A DNA stretch of 64,000 nt, taken from assembly GCF_013133795.1 (NCBI RefSeq), contig NZ_JABGBN010000001.1:372001-436000 (forward strand), written 5' to 3'. Numbering within the stretch: the first letter of the stretch is position 1; each line of letters opens with the position of its first letter. Both the position numbers and the translations under genes were made by a program. Below the pieces are notes generated by a model. The model saw only the letters and a program-made list of their open reading frames with translations. It was not told where the DNA came from and did no database searches. Shown piece after piece: positions 19,071-27,467 of the stretch. This DNA comes from Pelistega suis (lineage in GTDB: Bacteria > Pseudomonadota > Gammaproteobacteria > Burkholderiales > Burkholderiaceae_B).

Positions 19071-20240
19071 ATGAAATTTTCATTAAATTATTTACAAAAA
19101 ACTTTAGTACTCTTTGGTGTGATTGGGGCGGTACCTGCGTTGGCGGCAGAATGGGAACAGCCTGATGCAGTAGTCACAACCAAAATTTATTTTGGTTGTA
19201 ATTTGGATGAATTTAAGGCGAATAGAGAAAGAGGATGTACCCCAGTAGAAGAGTATACGTGGACATCAGGTGGGACATATATGACAGGATTTCAAAAAAC
19301 ACATGGGTTTTTTATTAATGGTGCTGTAGGAGGAGTTGATTCGGAGGAGTTAGTTAATTTAAAAACGATAGTGACTTCACAAGGAGAAAACTTAGATGCT
19401 CATACGCAGTCTATTAGCAACTTAGAAGGGAAAATATCTACTTTAAATCAACAGCAAACTCAACAAGCGACAAGTTTGAATAGAATCCAAGATGTAATGA
19501 CGGGTTTAGATAATAGAGTGGCACAGAATACGCAGGGCATTGTCACTAACCAAAAAGCGATTCAAGGTTTAGATGGGCGCGTAGCACAAAATACCTTAGA
19601 TATTGCGGATAATAAAGTGGCTATTCAACAAAATAAGGAAGTCATCGCTAAAGGAATCAATATTGTAACAGATAAAGGAAGTGCAAATTATCAGCTAGGT
19701 GATACGATTAAAGTGCATGGGGGTACAAATATACAAACGCAGCAAAAAAATGAAAAGATTGTAATCAGTTTGGTAGATAACCCTCAATTTAAGGGAGAGC
19801 TAAATGCACAAGGTGGTTTAGTGGCTCACCATTATTTAGCAACTCCTAAAAATACCTTAGTTGATTTTGGTGGAAACCGTGTGCGGAATGTGGGTGATGC
19901 TGTACATGACAATGATGCGGTGAACTTAAGACAACTTAAGCGATTGGGGACGCATATGAATAATGAAGTGAAGTCTTTACATAAGCAGCTTAGACACACG
20001 CGTAAAACCGCCCATGCGGGGACTGCTTCTGCTTTAGCCGTCGCTTCTATGCCACAGGCCTGGGATCCAGATCAGGCAGGGATGAGCTTAGGTACGGCAA
20101 TTTATCGAGGAGAAACAGGTTATGCTATGGGGTTATCTCGGATGTCTTCATCAGGTCGTTGGGTCGTTAAAGGAGCATTGACAGCAGATAGTCGAGGAGG
20201 TATGGGAGCAACTGTGGGTGCATTCTTTGCATTTGATTGA
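19071..20240 (+). CDS. Short trimeric autotransporter adhesin (YadA-like)
   Basis: A 389-residue surface protein built like a small trimeric autotransporter. The ATG at 19071 is preceded by AAAGGAGCG and starts a signal peptide ending PALAA (about residue 26); an upstream start at 19014 lacks this. The head (27-91) is brief and has two Cys (43, 56). A coiled-coil stalk (about 92-195) contains two tandem 21-residue repeats (145-165 and 166-186, each beginning GLD-x-RVAQNT). A beta/neck region ends in NRVRNVGDAVHDNDAVNLRQL (268-289), cut here to 20 in mind. The YadA anchor occupies about 318-389 and ends in Phe-Ala-Phe-Asp. Such proteins bind host or abiotic surfaces as trimers. The ligand is unknown; transcribed alone. 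Confidence 0.88.
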   Translation: MKFSLNYLQKTLVLFGVIGAVPALAAEWEQPDAVVTTKIYFGCNLDEFKANRERGCTPVEEYTWTSGGTYMTGFQKTHGFFINGAVGGVDSEELVNLKTIVTSQGENLDAHTQSISNLEGKISTLNQQQTQQATSLNRIQDVMTGLDNRVAQNTQGIVTNQKAIQGLDGRVAQNTLDIADNKVAIQQNKEVIAKGINIVTDKGSANYQLGDTIKVHGGTNIQTQQKNEKIVISLVDNPQFKGELNAQGGLVAHHYLATPKNTLVDFGGNRVRNVGDAVHDNDAVNLRQLKRLGTHMNNEVKSLHKQLRHTRKTAHAGTASALAVASMPQAWDPDQAGMSLGTAIYRGETGYAMGLSRMSSSGRWVVKGALTADSRGGMGATVGAFFAFD

Positions 20241-20260
20241 TAGTTTCTTGTCGCGATATT

Positions 20261-20284
20261 CCCTAAAGTTTAGACACTTTAGGG
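20261..20284 (+). terminator. Hairpin after the autotransporter gene
   Basis: A perfect nine-base stem (CCCTAAAGT, 20261-20269, with 20276-20284) 20 bases after the stop codon. No T-run follows directly, so it may stabilise the 3' end or act with a weaker T-tailed hairpin near 20291-20330. Confidence 0.5.
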
Positions 20285-20342
20285 AGGCGATAGTCTGTCA
20301 CGTTTTTGGCACAGTCGAATTTTTAGTTTGAGTAGAAAAGCA

Positions 20343-20391
20343 AAAATCCTGACAATCAAAGTTATGTAACTTCTTGATTTATCAGGATTTT
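20343..20391 (-). terminator. Nested palindrome terminating tRNA-Leu
   Basis: Three nested inverted repeats share one axis: AAAATCCTGA with TCAGGATTTT, AATCAA with TTGATT, and AAGTTA with TAACTT. The hairpin lies five bases past the tRNA CCA end and gives a T-run on the minus strand. It could also stop plus-strand read-through from the autotransporter gene. Confidence 0.75.
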
Positions 20392-20396
20392 ATATG

Positions 20397-20481
20397 TGGT
20401 GCCCGGGGCCGGAATCGAACCGGCACGCCTTGCGGCGGGGGATTTTGAGTCCCCTGCGTCTACCAATTTCACCACCCGGGC
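20397..20481 (-). tRNA. tRNA-Leu (anticodon CAA)
   Basis: An 85-base class II tRNA. The acceptor stem GCCCGGG pairs with CCCGGGC. The D-loop region is GGTGAAATTGGTAGACGC, typical of tRNA-Leu. The anticodon stem GGGGA/TCCCC holds the loop CTCAAAA with anticodon CAA, reading UUG. A long variable arm follows, the T-loop is GTTCGATTC, and the discriminator A plus CCA is encoded. The fold is complete. It stands alone between the autotransporter and htpG. Confidence 0.97.
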
Positions 20482-20598
20482 AAATACGGAGATTGATATT
20501 CAATCAATGAATAAGTTGCATATTATACGACTTTTATAGAAAAAGTGTGAACTTTTATCTTGTGGTATAAAAATTAATAGGCAAATTCAGAAAACTTG

Positions 20599-20626
20599 CT
20601 TGAAAAACAGTATGTCGCCCTTATCT
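20599..20626 (+). promoter_or_regulatory. Sigma-32 (RpoH) type heat-shock promoter for htpG
   Basis: CTTGAAA (20599-20605) and CCCTTATCT (20618-20626) are 12 bases apart and end 36 bases before the htpG ATG. This is close to the RpoH consensus CTTGAAA / CCCCATNT with 11-16 base spacing. It predicts heat induction of htpG. Confidence 0.75.
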
Positions 20627-20662
20627 GCTGGAAAAATCATTGTTTTATAGAGGAATAAAAAT

Positions 20663-22549
20663 ATGTCAAATGTGCAAACAATGGGCTTTCAGACGGAAGT
20701 CAAGCAGTTACTTCAATTAATGATTCATTCGCTTTATTCGAATAAAGAGATTTTTTTGCGAGAGCTGGTGTCTAATGCCTCAGATGCTTGTGATAAATTG
20801 CGGTTTGCTGCGTTAAATGATTCAAGCCTATTAGCAGAGGATAGTGAACTACGTATTCGAGTGAGTTTTGATGAAGCAGCCAAGACAATTACCATTGAGG
20901 ATAATGGTATTGGTATGAGCTACGATGAGGTGATTGCTAATTTAGGTACGATTGCTCGCTCGGGCACCAAAGAATTTTTTGCCTCATTGACAGGGGATCA
21001 GCAAAAAGATGCCCAACTGATTGGTCAGTTTGGGGTTGGGTTTTATTCGGCATTTATTGTCGCCAATAAGGTTGAGGTACTTACTCGCAAAGCGGGTGCT
21101 GCGCTTACAGAGGCAGTACGTTGGGTATCTGAAGGCCAAGGGGAGTTTTCGATTGAAGTCATTGAAAAGGCGACTCGAGGCACTAGTATTACTTTATTTG
21201 TCAATGAAGACGGTGAAAAATTCTTAAATAGTTGGGCGCTTAGAGAGGTGTTGCGCCGTTATTCTGATCATATTTCTTTACCTATCCAAATGGAAAAAGA
21301 AGAGTTTAATCAGGAGACAGGGGCTAGCATCAAAACAGGTGAATGGGAGTCAGTAAATCAAGCCAATGCGTTATGGGCACGTAATAAAACAGAGATTACT
21401 GATGAGCAGTATAAGGCATTTTATTCACATTTAAGTCATGACTACAATGAGCCGTTGGCATGGTCACACCATCGAGTCGAAGGGCGTAGTGAATATACGC
21501 AATTGCTTTATATTCCAAAGCAGGCACCTTTTGATTTATATGATCGAGAAGCTAAGCGTGGTGTGAAGCTTTATGTTAAGCGAGTCTTTATTATGGACGA
21601 TGCAGAGCAATTACTGCCATCGTATTTACGGTTTGTTCGTGGTGTTATTGACTCATCAGATTTGCCGTTAAATGTATCTCGTGAGATTTTACAAGAAAGC
21701 CGTGATGTTAAGCTTATTCGAGATGGCGCTGCTAAGCGTGTCCTCTCAATGTTAGAGGATATCGCCGAAAATCGTTCTGAGGATTACATGGCGTTTTGGG
21801 CTGAATTTGGTCAAGTATTAAAAGAGGGGCTTGGTGAGGATCAAGCTAATCAACAACGTATTGCGAAATTAGTGCGTTTTGCTTCTACACATAATGATCA
21901 AGCAACACAAACAGTATCATTAGTTGACTATGTCGCTCGTATGAAAGAGGGGCAAGATAAGATTTATTATGTGGTAGCGGATAGCTTTGCAAATGCAAAA
22001 AGTAGTCCTCATCTTGAGATTTTCCGACAAAAAGGTATTGAGGTTTTATTATTATCTGATCGTGTTGATGAATGGATGCTGACCTATTTCCGTGAGTTTG
22101 ACGGAAAATCGTTAGTTTCTGTTGCGAAAGGTGGTTTAGATTTAGAAAAGCTCAGTAATGAAGAAGAGAAGAAACAACAAGAGGAAGTGGCTCAAGAGCT
22201 CAAACCATTAGTTGAACGTTTGCAAGTCGCTTTGGCTGAGCGTGTTAAAGAGGTGCGCGTGACGGCACGTTTAGTGGATTCCCCTTCTTGTGTTGTAGTG
22301 GGACAGAATGAGTTAAGCCCTCATTTATTGCGAATGTTGAAAGCAGCAGGTCAAGAAGTACCAGATATTAAGCCTATTCTCGAAATCAACCCAACTCATC
22401 CTTTCGTACAAAAGCTAAAAGGGATTGATGGTGATGATTTTGCGGATTGGGCAAGTATCCTATTAGATCAAGCGATGTTAGTGGAGGGGGCTCAGATTGA
22501 TGATCCCGCAGCATTTGTGAAGAAGCTAAATCGTTTGTTGGTATCTTAG
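20663..22549 (+). CDS. htpG: Hsp90-family chaperone HtpG
   Basis: A 628-residue bacterial Hsp90 acting in the cytoplasm as an ATP-driven dimer. The N-terminal ATPase begins [20 protein letters not shown] (residues 9-28) and [16 protein letters not shown], with IEDNGIGMS near residue 83 and [11 protein letters not shown] near 119-129 forming the nucleotide lid. The middle domain carries the catalytic Arg in the [16 protein letters not shown] segment. A C-terminal dimerisation domain follows. Length matches the family. GAGGAATA lies six to eight bases before the ATG. It is a single-gene unit with its own promoter and terminator. Confidence 0.97.
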   Translation: MSNVQTMGFQTEVKQLLQLMIHSLYSNKEIFLRELVSNASDACDKLRFAALNDSSLLAEDSELRIRVSFDEAAKTITIEDNGIGMSYDEVIANLGTIARSGTKEFFASLTGDQQKDAQLIGQFGVGFYSAFIVANKVEVLTRKAGAALTEAVRWVSEGQGEFSIEVIEKATRGTSITLFVNEDGEKFLNSWALREVLRRYSDHISLPIQMEKEEFNQETGASIKTGEWESVNQANALWARNKTEITDEQYKAFYSHLSHDYNEPLAWSHHRVEGRSEYTQLLYIPKQAPFDLYDREAKRGVKLYVKRVFIMDDAEQLLPSYLRFVRGVIDSSDLPLNVSREILQESRDVKLIRDGAAKRVLSMLEDIAENRSEDYMAFWAEFGQVLKEGLGEDQANQQRIAKLVRFASTHNDQATQTVSLVDYVARMKEGQDKIYYVVADSFANAKSSPHLEIFRQKGIEVLLLSDRVDEWMLTYFREFDGKSLVSVAKGGLDLEKLSNEEEKKQQEEVAQELKPLVERLQVALAERVKEVRVTARLVDSPSCVVVGQNELSPHLLRMLKAAGQEVPDIKPILEINPTHPFVQKLKGIDGDDFADWASILLDQAMLVEGAQIDDPAAFVKKLNRLLVS

Positions 22550-22570
22550 TTGATTAATGAACTTTTAGAT

Positions 22571-22600
22571 AAAAAAAGGGGAGGCGTTGAAGCCTCTCTT
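22571..22600 (-). terminator. Terminator shared by ampD and htpG
   Basis: A GAGGC/GCCTC stem extended by G-T pairs (22578-22599) is flanked by seven A at 22571-22577, which give a T-run for minus-strand transcripts arriving from ampD. In the plus direction only a weak T-rich tail follows, so it is a poorer terminator for htpG. Confidence 0.7.
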
Positions 22601-22662
22601 TGCTTATTGGTCAAATGATTTGTGATTTGTAAATCTTAATAAGTTGATGGATGGTTGACCTT

Positions 22663-23247
22663 CTATTGTAGATGAGGCAGTTCCCGCCATGTCCATTTAG
22701 CTTCTTTGCGATAACGGGTCCAATCAAAAAAAGGTCCTGGATCTGTTTTTCTCGCAGGGGCAATATGTTTATGGCCTCTTACTGCGCGCAGGGGATAGCG
22801 GGATTTTAAGCAAAGACTGAGTTTTGCTAAGCGTTGATATTGTATATCTGTAAAAGGTTCAAAATCACTTCCCTCAAGCTCAATACCAAGAGAGAAATCA
22901 TTGCAGCCTTCAATCCCTTCAAAGCAAGAAATGCCAGCATGCCAAGCACGTTTATCTGTGCTGACAAACTGTATGATTTCACCGTCTCGTCGAATAAGAA
23001 AGTGAGCAGACACGCGTAAGTGAGCAATTTCTTTAAAGAAAGGGTGGTGATCGATTTCTAAACGGTTAGTAAAAAGTTGTTCAATATATGGGCCTCCAAA
23101 AACAAAAGGAGGTAGGCTAATATTGTGAATGACTAGTAATCGCGCCAAATGCCCTGTCGGTCGTTCATTAAAATTAGGTGAAGGGACTTTACGTACTTGT
23201 GGTGCCGGTGTTAGCCAACCATGACGATCTAAGTGTAGATGACTCAT
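22663..23247 (-). CDS. ampD: 1,6-anhydro-N-acetylmuramyl-L-alanine amidase AmpD
   Basis: A 194-residue zinc amidase of the N-acetylmuramoyl-L-alanine amidase 2 family. It removes the peptide from anhydromuropeptides during cell-wall recycling in the cytoplasm. The zinc ligands known from AmpD are visible: His41 in LLVIHN, His159 in RGHKHIAP and Asp169 in RKTDPGP, the last two ten residues apart as in the type enzyme. The segment FSLGIELEGSDFEPFTDIQYQ is the family core. No signal peptide is present, which fits cytoplasmic AmpD rather than AmiD. Its ATG overlaps the stop of the preceding small gene by four bases. Loss of ampD derepresses ampC in other bacteria; no ampC or ampR is seen here. 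Confidence 0.94.
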   Translation of the reverse strand: MSHLHLDRHGWLTPAPQVRKVPSPNFNERPTGHLARLLVIHNISLPPFVFGGPYIEQLFTNRLEIDHHPFFKEIAHLRVSAHFLIRRDGEIIQFVSTDKRAWHAGISCFEGIEGCNDFSLGIELEGSDFEPFTDIQYQRLAKLSLCLKSRYPLRAVRGHKHIAPARKTDPGPFFDWTRYRKEAKWTWRELPHLQ

Positions 23248-23477
23248 CGAGGTTTATATCCTAATTGTAAGTGTTCTTTGGAGCACCAGTGATGATTGCC
23301 TTGTGAAATAGCCTCGTTTTCTGGCAAATGAATACCACAATACGCACATTGAACCATGCTAATGGTTGTGGTGCTTTTTGATTTGGAAGGATGAGAGTGG
23401 ACTGTCGCTTTTTTTCTACTATGACGGAAGAAAAAAATCAGTCCTAAAATAACAGCTAAAACGATTAAAAACTTCAT
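23244..23477 (-). CDS. Small membrane-anchored zinc-ribbon-like protein (PP0621 family)
   Basis: A 77-residue protein. The N-terminal helix (residues 3-18, FLIVLAVILGLIFFF) is a membrane anchor, followed by a basic HSRKK segment and a Ser/Thr/Lys-rich linker. The C-terminal metal-binding-like motif is CAYCGIHLPENEA followed by HHWCSKEH, that is Cys-x2-Cys and a His/Cys pair. It looks like a treble-clef or zinc-ribbon module and matches the small PP0621-type proteins found beside ampD or the CcsA-like gene in many beta- and gammaproteobacteria. It overlaps both neighbours by one to four bases, so all three are translated together. No function is known. Confidence 0.8.
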   Translation of the reverse strand: MKFLIVLAVILGLIFFFRHSRKKATVHSHPSKSKSTTTISMVQCAYCGIHLPENEAISQGNHHWCSKEHLQLGYKPR

Positions 23478-24328
23478 TAAGCACCTTGTTGAATTAATTC
23501 CTCAAAGATTAGGCGAGTGCCTGTATAGGCGAGCATTAATAAGGCAAAACCAAATAATGTCCAGCGTAGGGCTATGCGACCCCTCCATCCCCACATCATT
23601 CGACCAAATAAGAGCGTACCAAAAATGACCCACGAAATTAATGTAAAGAAAGTTTTGTGGTCACTAGGTAGGATAACTCCCATTATATTCATGGAGACAA
23701 ACATGCCAGTAATGATAGCAATAGTGAGTAGGATAAAGCCTAACCAGATTAAACGAAATAGTAATTTTTCTTGAACCAGTAGAGGTGGTTGAGCATCTAG
23801 TACACGAGAAAGAAGATTAGGTTGAGTGCTAAAGTCTTGTGGTTTGTGTAAATAATTATCGAGACCAGTCATGATTAAGGCTTGCAATGATCCAAGCGCA
23901 ATTAGACTATAGGCAAACAAAGAGGTGATGAGGTGCACCATAAATAAATTGGTTTGGGCATGGATTGTTGTGCTGACTTCAGAAGTAGGAATCAACGCAG
24001 CTAATACGCAAATAATCACCCCAAGTGGTAGAAGGAGTAATTGGAAGCCATTGATTTTCATAAAATGACTTTCGAACCAATACACAATTAATCCTAGCCA
24101 GAGGGTAAAGGATAAACCCAGTGTCCAATTAATTTGGATATGCTCTGTCGCAAGCATACCAATATGGATAGCAATTCCCTGAATAATAATGATGGCTAAT
24201 AAGACTAGAGAGGAGAGTATTGGGCGTTTATTAAGGTCTTTGTGCTTAAATAAATGAGACCAAATTGAGATACCTAGCCCAAGATAGAACAACGCAGCTA
24301 AATAGTGCAATACAATATCGTATGACAT
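23477..24328 (-). CDS. ypjD: CcsA/YpjD-like inner-membrane protein
   Basis: A 283-residue protein with about eight membrane helices spread over its whole length, of the cytochrome c assembly (CcmC/CcsA/HemX) superfamily. Helices include LHYLAALFYLGLGISIWSHL and LITSLFAYSLIALGSLQALI. Like E. coli YpjD it lacks an obvious WWD haem-handling motif, so a true cytochrome c maturation role is doubtful. The divergent arrangement with ffh, starting 63 bases apart, is the same neighbourhood as ypjD-ffh in gammaproteobacteria. It heads an operon with the zinc-ribbon protein and ampD. Confidence 0.85.
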   Translation of the reverse strand: MSYDIVLHYLAALFYLGLGISIWSHLFKHKDLNKRPILSSLVLLAIIIIQGIAIHIGMLATEHIQINWTLGLSFTLWLGLIVYWFESHFMKINGFQLLLLPLGVIICVLAALIPTSEVSTTIHAQTNLFMVHLITSLFAYSLIALGSLQALIMTGLDNYLHKPQDFSTQPNLLSRVLDAQPPLLVQEKLLFRLIWLGFILLTIAIITGMFVSMNIMGVILPSDHKTFFTLISWVIFGTLLFGRMMWGWRGRIALRWTLFGFALLMLAYTGTRLIFEELIQQGA

Positions 24329-24391
24329 AACAAACCCGAAATGTAAAAGGGAATTGTTTACAAGTATAACACTTACACTCTAACGAAAAAT

Positions 24392-25828
24392 ATGTTTGAT
24401 AATTTAACCAATCGTCTATCTAAAATCATGCAGACTATGCGTGGTGAAGCGCGTTTAACAGAAGCGAATACCAAAGATATGCTGCGTGAAGTACGTATGG
24501 CACTCATTGAGGCGGACGTTGCCTTACCTGTGGTGCGTGATTTTATTGAACGCGTCAAAGAAAAAGCGATGGGCCAAGAGGTCTCAACTAGCTTGAATCC
24601 CGGCCAAGCTTTAGTTGGTGTTGTTCATAAAGAACTTACTTCCCTGATGGGAGGTGACTTAGGCGAGTTTGCAAGCGAGTTATCATTGGCGACACAGCCC
24701 CCTGCGATTATTTTAATGGCAGGTTTACAAGGAGCAGGTAAAACAACGACGACGGGCAAATTAGCTAAGTTGTTGGCAAATGGTCAATTAAAACAGCAAG
24801 GTCGTAAGATTAATAATAAAAAGGTCTTGGTGGTGAGTGCTGACGTATATCGTCCAGCGGCGATTGATCAATTAAAAACGGTAGCGACTCAGGTTGGAGT
24901 GGATTTCTTCCCCTCGGATCCTAGCCAAAAACCATTGGATATTGCTAAAGCAGCCGTAGACTATGCTAAACGTCAGTTTTATGATGTACTGATTGTGGAT
25001 ACGGCGGGTCGTTTAGGTATTGATGAGGCGATGATGAAAGAAATCGCGGAGTTACATCAATTCTTAAAACCAATTGAGACCCTGTTTGTTGTCGATGCTA
25101 TGCAAGGTCAGGATGCGGTTAATGTGGCTAAGGCTTTCTCAGATGCTTTACCATTGACTGGTGTTGTTTTAACTAAGCTGGATGGTGATGCCCGTGGTGG
25201 TGCAGCATTATCTGTACGTCATGTTACTGGCAAGCCTTTAAAATTTATCGGGGTCTCCGAAAAAGTTGATGGTTTAGAGTCTTTCCATCCTGAACGTATG
25301 GCTCAGCGAGTGTTAGGCATGGGTGATATTGTTTCGCTTGTTGAACAAGTACAAAGCAATATTGATATGGCTGAAGCCGAAAAAATGGCTAAGAAGCTCA
25401 AGAGTGGTGATAAGTTTGACTTAAATGACTTTTTAGAGCAATTACAGCAAGTGAAGAAGATGGGCAGTATGACTAGCCTATTGGAAAAACTCCCTGGGCA
25501 ATTTGCACAAGCAGCGAGTCAGCTAAAAGAAGGGGAGGCCGAAAAGCAACTTCGTCGCACGGAAGGTATTATCAACTCAATGACACCTGCGGAGCGTCGT
25601 AAGCCTGAATTGATTAATGGCAAACGCAAACAGCGGATTGCTAAAGGTTCTGGCGTGCAAGTTCAAGAGGTAAATCGACTATTGAAACAGTTTGATCAAA
25701 TGCAAGGTATGATGAAGCAGTTCAAGAAAGGTGGTATGGGCAAATTAATGCGTGGTATGGGTGCGCTTAAGAATATGGGTGGACTCGGTGGTCTTGGTGG
25801 TTTCGGTGGTTTTGGTAAGAAACGCTAA
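24392..25828 (+). CDS. ffh: Signal recognition particle GTPase Ffh
   Basis: A 478-residue SRP54 homologue that, with 4.5S RNA and FtsY, targets inner-membrane proteins. The N domain covers about residues 1-85 (FDNLTNRLSKIMQTMRGEAR). The G domain has GLQGAGKTTTTGKLAKLL (about 107-124), DTAGR near 205 and TKLDGDARGG near 262. The methionine-rich M domain follows, with the SRP-RNA-binding helices MTSLLEKLPG and RIAKGSGVQVQEVNRLLKQF. The C terminus is Gly/Met/Phe-rich. Upstream of the ATG I see no strong ribosome binding site. The transcript ends at a strong terminator. Confidence 0.97.
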   Translation: MFDNLTNRLSKIMQTMRGEARLTEANTKDMLREVRMALIEADVALPVVRDFIERVKEKAMGQEVSTSLNPGQALVGVVHKELTSLMGGDLGEFASELSLATQPPAIILMAGLQGAGKTTTTGKLAKLLANGQLKQQGRKINNKKVLVVSADVYRPAAIDQLKTVATQVGVDFFPSDPSQKPLDIAKAAVDYAKRQFYDVLIVDTAGRLGIDEAMMKEIAELHQFLKPIETLFVVDAMQGQDAVNVAKAFSDALPLTGVVLTKLDGDARGGAALSVRHVTGKPLKFIGVSEKVDGLESFHPERMAQRVLGMGDIVSLVEQVQSNIDMAEAEKMAKKLKSGDKFDLNDFLEQLQQVKKMGSMTSLLEKLPGQFAQAASQLKEGEAEKQLRRTEGIINSMTPAERRKPELINGKRKQRIAKGSGVQVQEVNRLLKQFDQMQGMMKQFKKGGMGKLMRGMGALKNMGGLGGLGGFGGFGKKR

Positions 25829-25870
25829 GCTTGCCAAAATCGCGAGAAGAGCAAGCTAGCTCATTAATGA

Positions 25871-25901
25871 AAAAGGCTTATCGTGGTGGATAAGCCTTTT
25901 T
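25871..25901 (+). terminator. Bidirectional terminator between ffh and kbp
   Basis: A perfect 12-base stem AAAAGGCTTATC (25871-25882) with 25889-25900 and a six-base loop, followed by T in the plus direction. The A-run on its left gives a T-run for the minus strand, so it also serves the converging BON-LysM gene. Confidence 0.92.
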
Positions 25902-25949
25902 CTTATGATTTGCTTGTGATTATAGAATAGTTCACAGGCACTAGTCTGC

Positions 25950-26384
25950 TTATTCAGGGATACGTAATACTTGACCTGGATAAATTTTGTCTGGGTGAGT
26001 TAACATTGGTTTGTTAGCTTCAAAAATCTTTTGATATTTGTTTGGATCACCATACATTTCTTTAGAGATTTTTGATAAGGTATCGCCTTTAACCACAGTA
26101 TAGAAACGAGATTCAGGAGTAGCTTGAGCTACCTGTAATTGATTGTCTACAGTTGCTACACCAAGTGTATTACCTAAGGCAATTGCGATTTTTTCAGAGA
26201 TTTCGCTATTAGCCGCTTGACCTTTTACAGTGACTTTATCGCCATCAACAGAAATGTCTAAACCTTCTGCATTAAGTTGATGCTTTTCTAATTCTTTTTT
26301 GAGATCATCAGCACTTGCTGCTTGTGCTTCTGAACCGCCAAATAGTTTTGCACCTGCTTCTTTAATAAAAGAAAAAAGACCCAT
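25950..26384 (-). CDS. kbp: BON-LysM protein, Kbp/YgaU-like potassium-binding protein
   Basis: A 144-residue protein with the exact plan of E. coli Kbp (149 residues). It opens MGLFSFIKEAGAKLF, has a BON domain at about residues 22-85 (LDISVDGDKVTVKGQ) and a LysM domain at about 92-143 (YTVVKGDTLSKISKEMYGD and IYPGQVLRIPE). In E. coli the protein is cytoplasmic, binds K+ and matters at high external potassium. No signal peptide is seen here either. TAAGGAGCACAT-like sequence precedes the ATG, giving a strong ribosome binding site. Transcribed alone. Confidence 0.9.
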   Translation of the reverse strand: MGLFSFIKEAGAKLFGGSEAQAASADDLKKELEKHQLNAEGLDISVDGDKVTVKGQAANSEISEKIAIALGNTLGVATVDNQLQVAQATPESRFYTVVKGDTLSKISKEMYGDPNKYQKIFEANKPMLTHPDKIYPGQVLRIPE

Positions 26385-26509
26385 AATGTGCTCCTTAATA
26401 GTGAGTTAAAAAGTTTACCTTTTCATTATGGACGAAATTGAGGAGAACTCAAGTTTTTTCGTGAAAAGAATTGTTAGTTTTCATGACAGTCTTTGACTAA
26501 ACATCTTAT

Positions 26510-27454
26510 TTAAGACTGACTAAATTTATCGGTTGCTGTAATTAGTGCTTTGAGAATACCTGGCTCTGTAAAGGCATGCCCTGCATCGTCAATGATCTGA
26601 AAATCAGCCTCAGGTAAAGCTTGGTGTAATTCCCAAGCAGCTTGCATTGGTGTACACATATCATAGCGACCTTGGATAATCACGGTAGGGATATGACGTA
26701 TCTTATACGCATCGCGAATGAGTTGATTATCTTCAAAGAAACCTTTATGCATAAAATAATGATTTTCAATGCGAGCAAAAGCAATAACAAATTCGTTTGC
26801 AGAGAAGTGCCCTGCTGTAGCAGGATCTGGTAGTAGCGTAATCACACGTCCTTCCCATAGGCCCCAAGCAATGGCAGCTTCTAATTGGGCAGCTTTATCA
26901 CTACCTGTCAGGCGTTTGTGGTAGGCTGTGACAAAATCATGGTGTTCATTTTCAGGGATAGGACGGATAAAGTCTTGCCAAAAATCAGGATAGACTTGAG
27001 AAGCACCACCTTCTTGATATAGCCAATCAATTTCAGATGCGCGTGACATAAAAATACCACGAAGAATAAGTTCGCTGACATTCTCGGGGTGGGTTTCGGC
27101 ATAAGCTAGGGCAAGTGTAGAACCCCAAGAGCCACCAAATACCATCATTTTTTCAGCACCGAGAACTTCCTCGCGTAAGCGATGGATATCGTGAACAAGG
27201 TGCCAAGTCGTGTTGTTTTCCAGTGAGGCATAAGGAAGAGAGCGCCCACTACCACGCTGATCAAACAACATAATATGATATTTCTCAGGGTTAAATAGGC
27301 GACGGTGTTTAGGTGTGCATCCAGAGCCAGGGCCACCATGTAAGAAAACAACAGGTTTTCCTTGAGGATTGCCACAGAGTTCCCAATAAACAAGATGTCC
27401 ATCCCCTGTATCTAAATAGCCTGTTTTGTAGGGCTCAATGTCTGGATATAACAC
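26510..27454 (-). CDS. pip: Proline iminopeptidase
   Basis: A 314-residue alpha/beta-hydrolase (S33) that cleaves N-terminal proline in the cytoplasm. Motifs are VVFLHGGPGSG (oxyanion region), FDQRGSGRS, the nucleophile Ser109 in FGGSWGSTLALAYAETHPE, the acid in IIQGRYDMCTPM and the catalytic His in DDAGHAF. I chose GTG at 27452-27454 because AAGGAG lies six bases upstream and the product then begins like Neisseria Pip; an ATG at 27490 would overlap trmB and add 12 Lys-rich residues without a better binding site. Together with the importer-linked peptidases it indicates active peptide use. It follows trmB on the same strand. Confidence 0.92.
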   Translation of the reverse strand: MLYPDIEPYKTGYLDTGDGHLVYWELCGNPQGKPVVFLHGGPGSGCTPKHRRLFNPEKYHIMLFDQRGSGRSLPYASLENNTTWHLVHDIHRLREEVLGAEKMMVFGGSWGSTLALAYAETHPENVSELILRGIFMSRASEIDWLYQEGGASQVYPDFWQDFIRPIPENEHHDFVTAYHKRLTGSDKAAQLEAAIAWGLWEGRVITLLPDPATAGHFSANEFVIAFARIENHYFMHKGFFEDNQLIRDAYKIRHIPTVIIQGRYDMCTPMQAAWELHQALPEADFQIIDDAGHAFTEPGILKALITATDKFSQS

Positions 27455-27467
27455 ACTTTTCTCCTTG

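Noticed and set aside
20261-20340. Possible attachment site beside tRNA-Leu for an integrated element
   Set aside because: No integrase, no repeat of the tRNA 3' end elsewhere in the window, and flanking genes are ordinary chromosomal ones.
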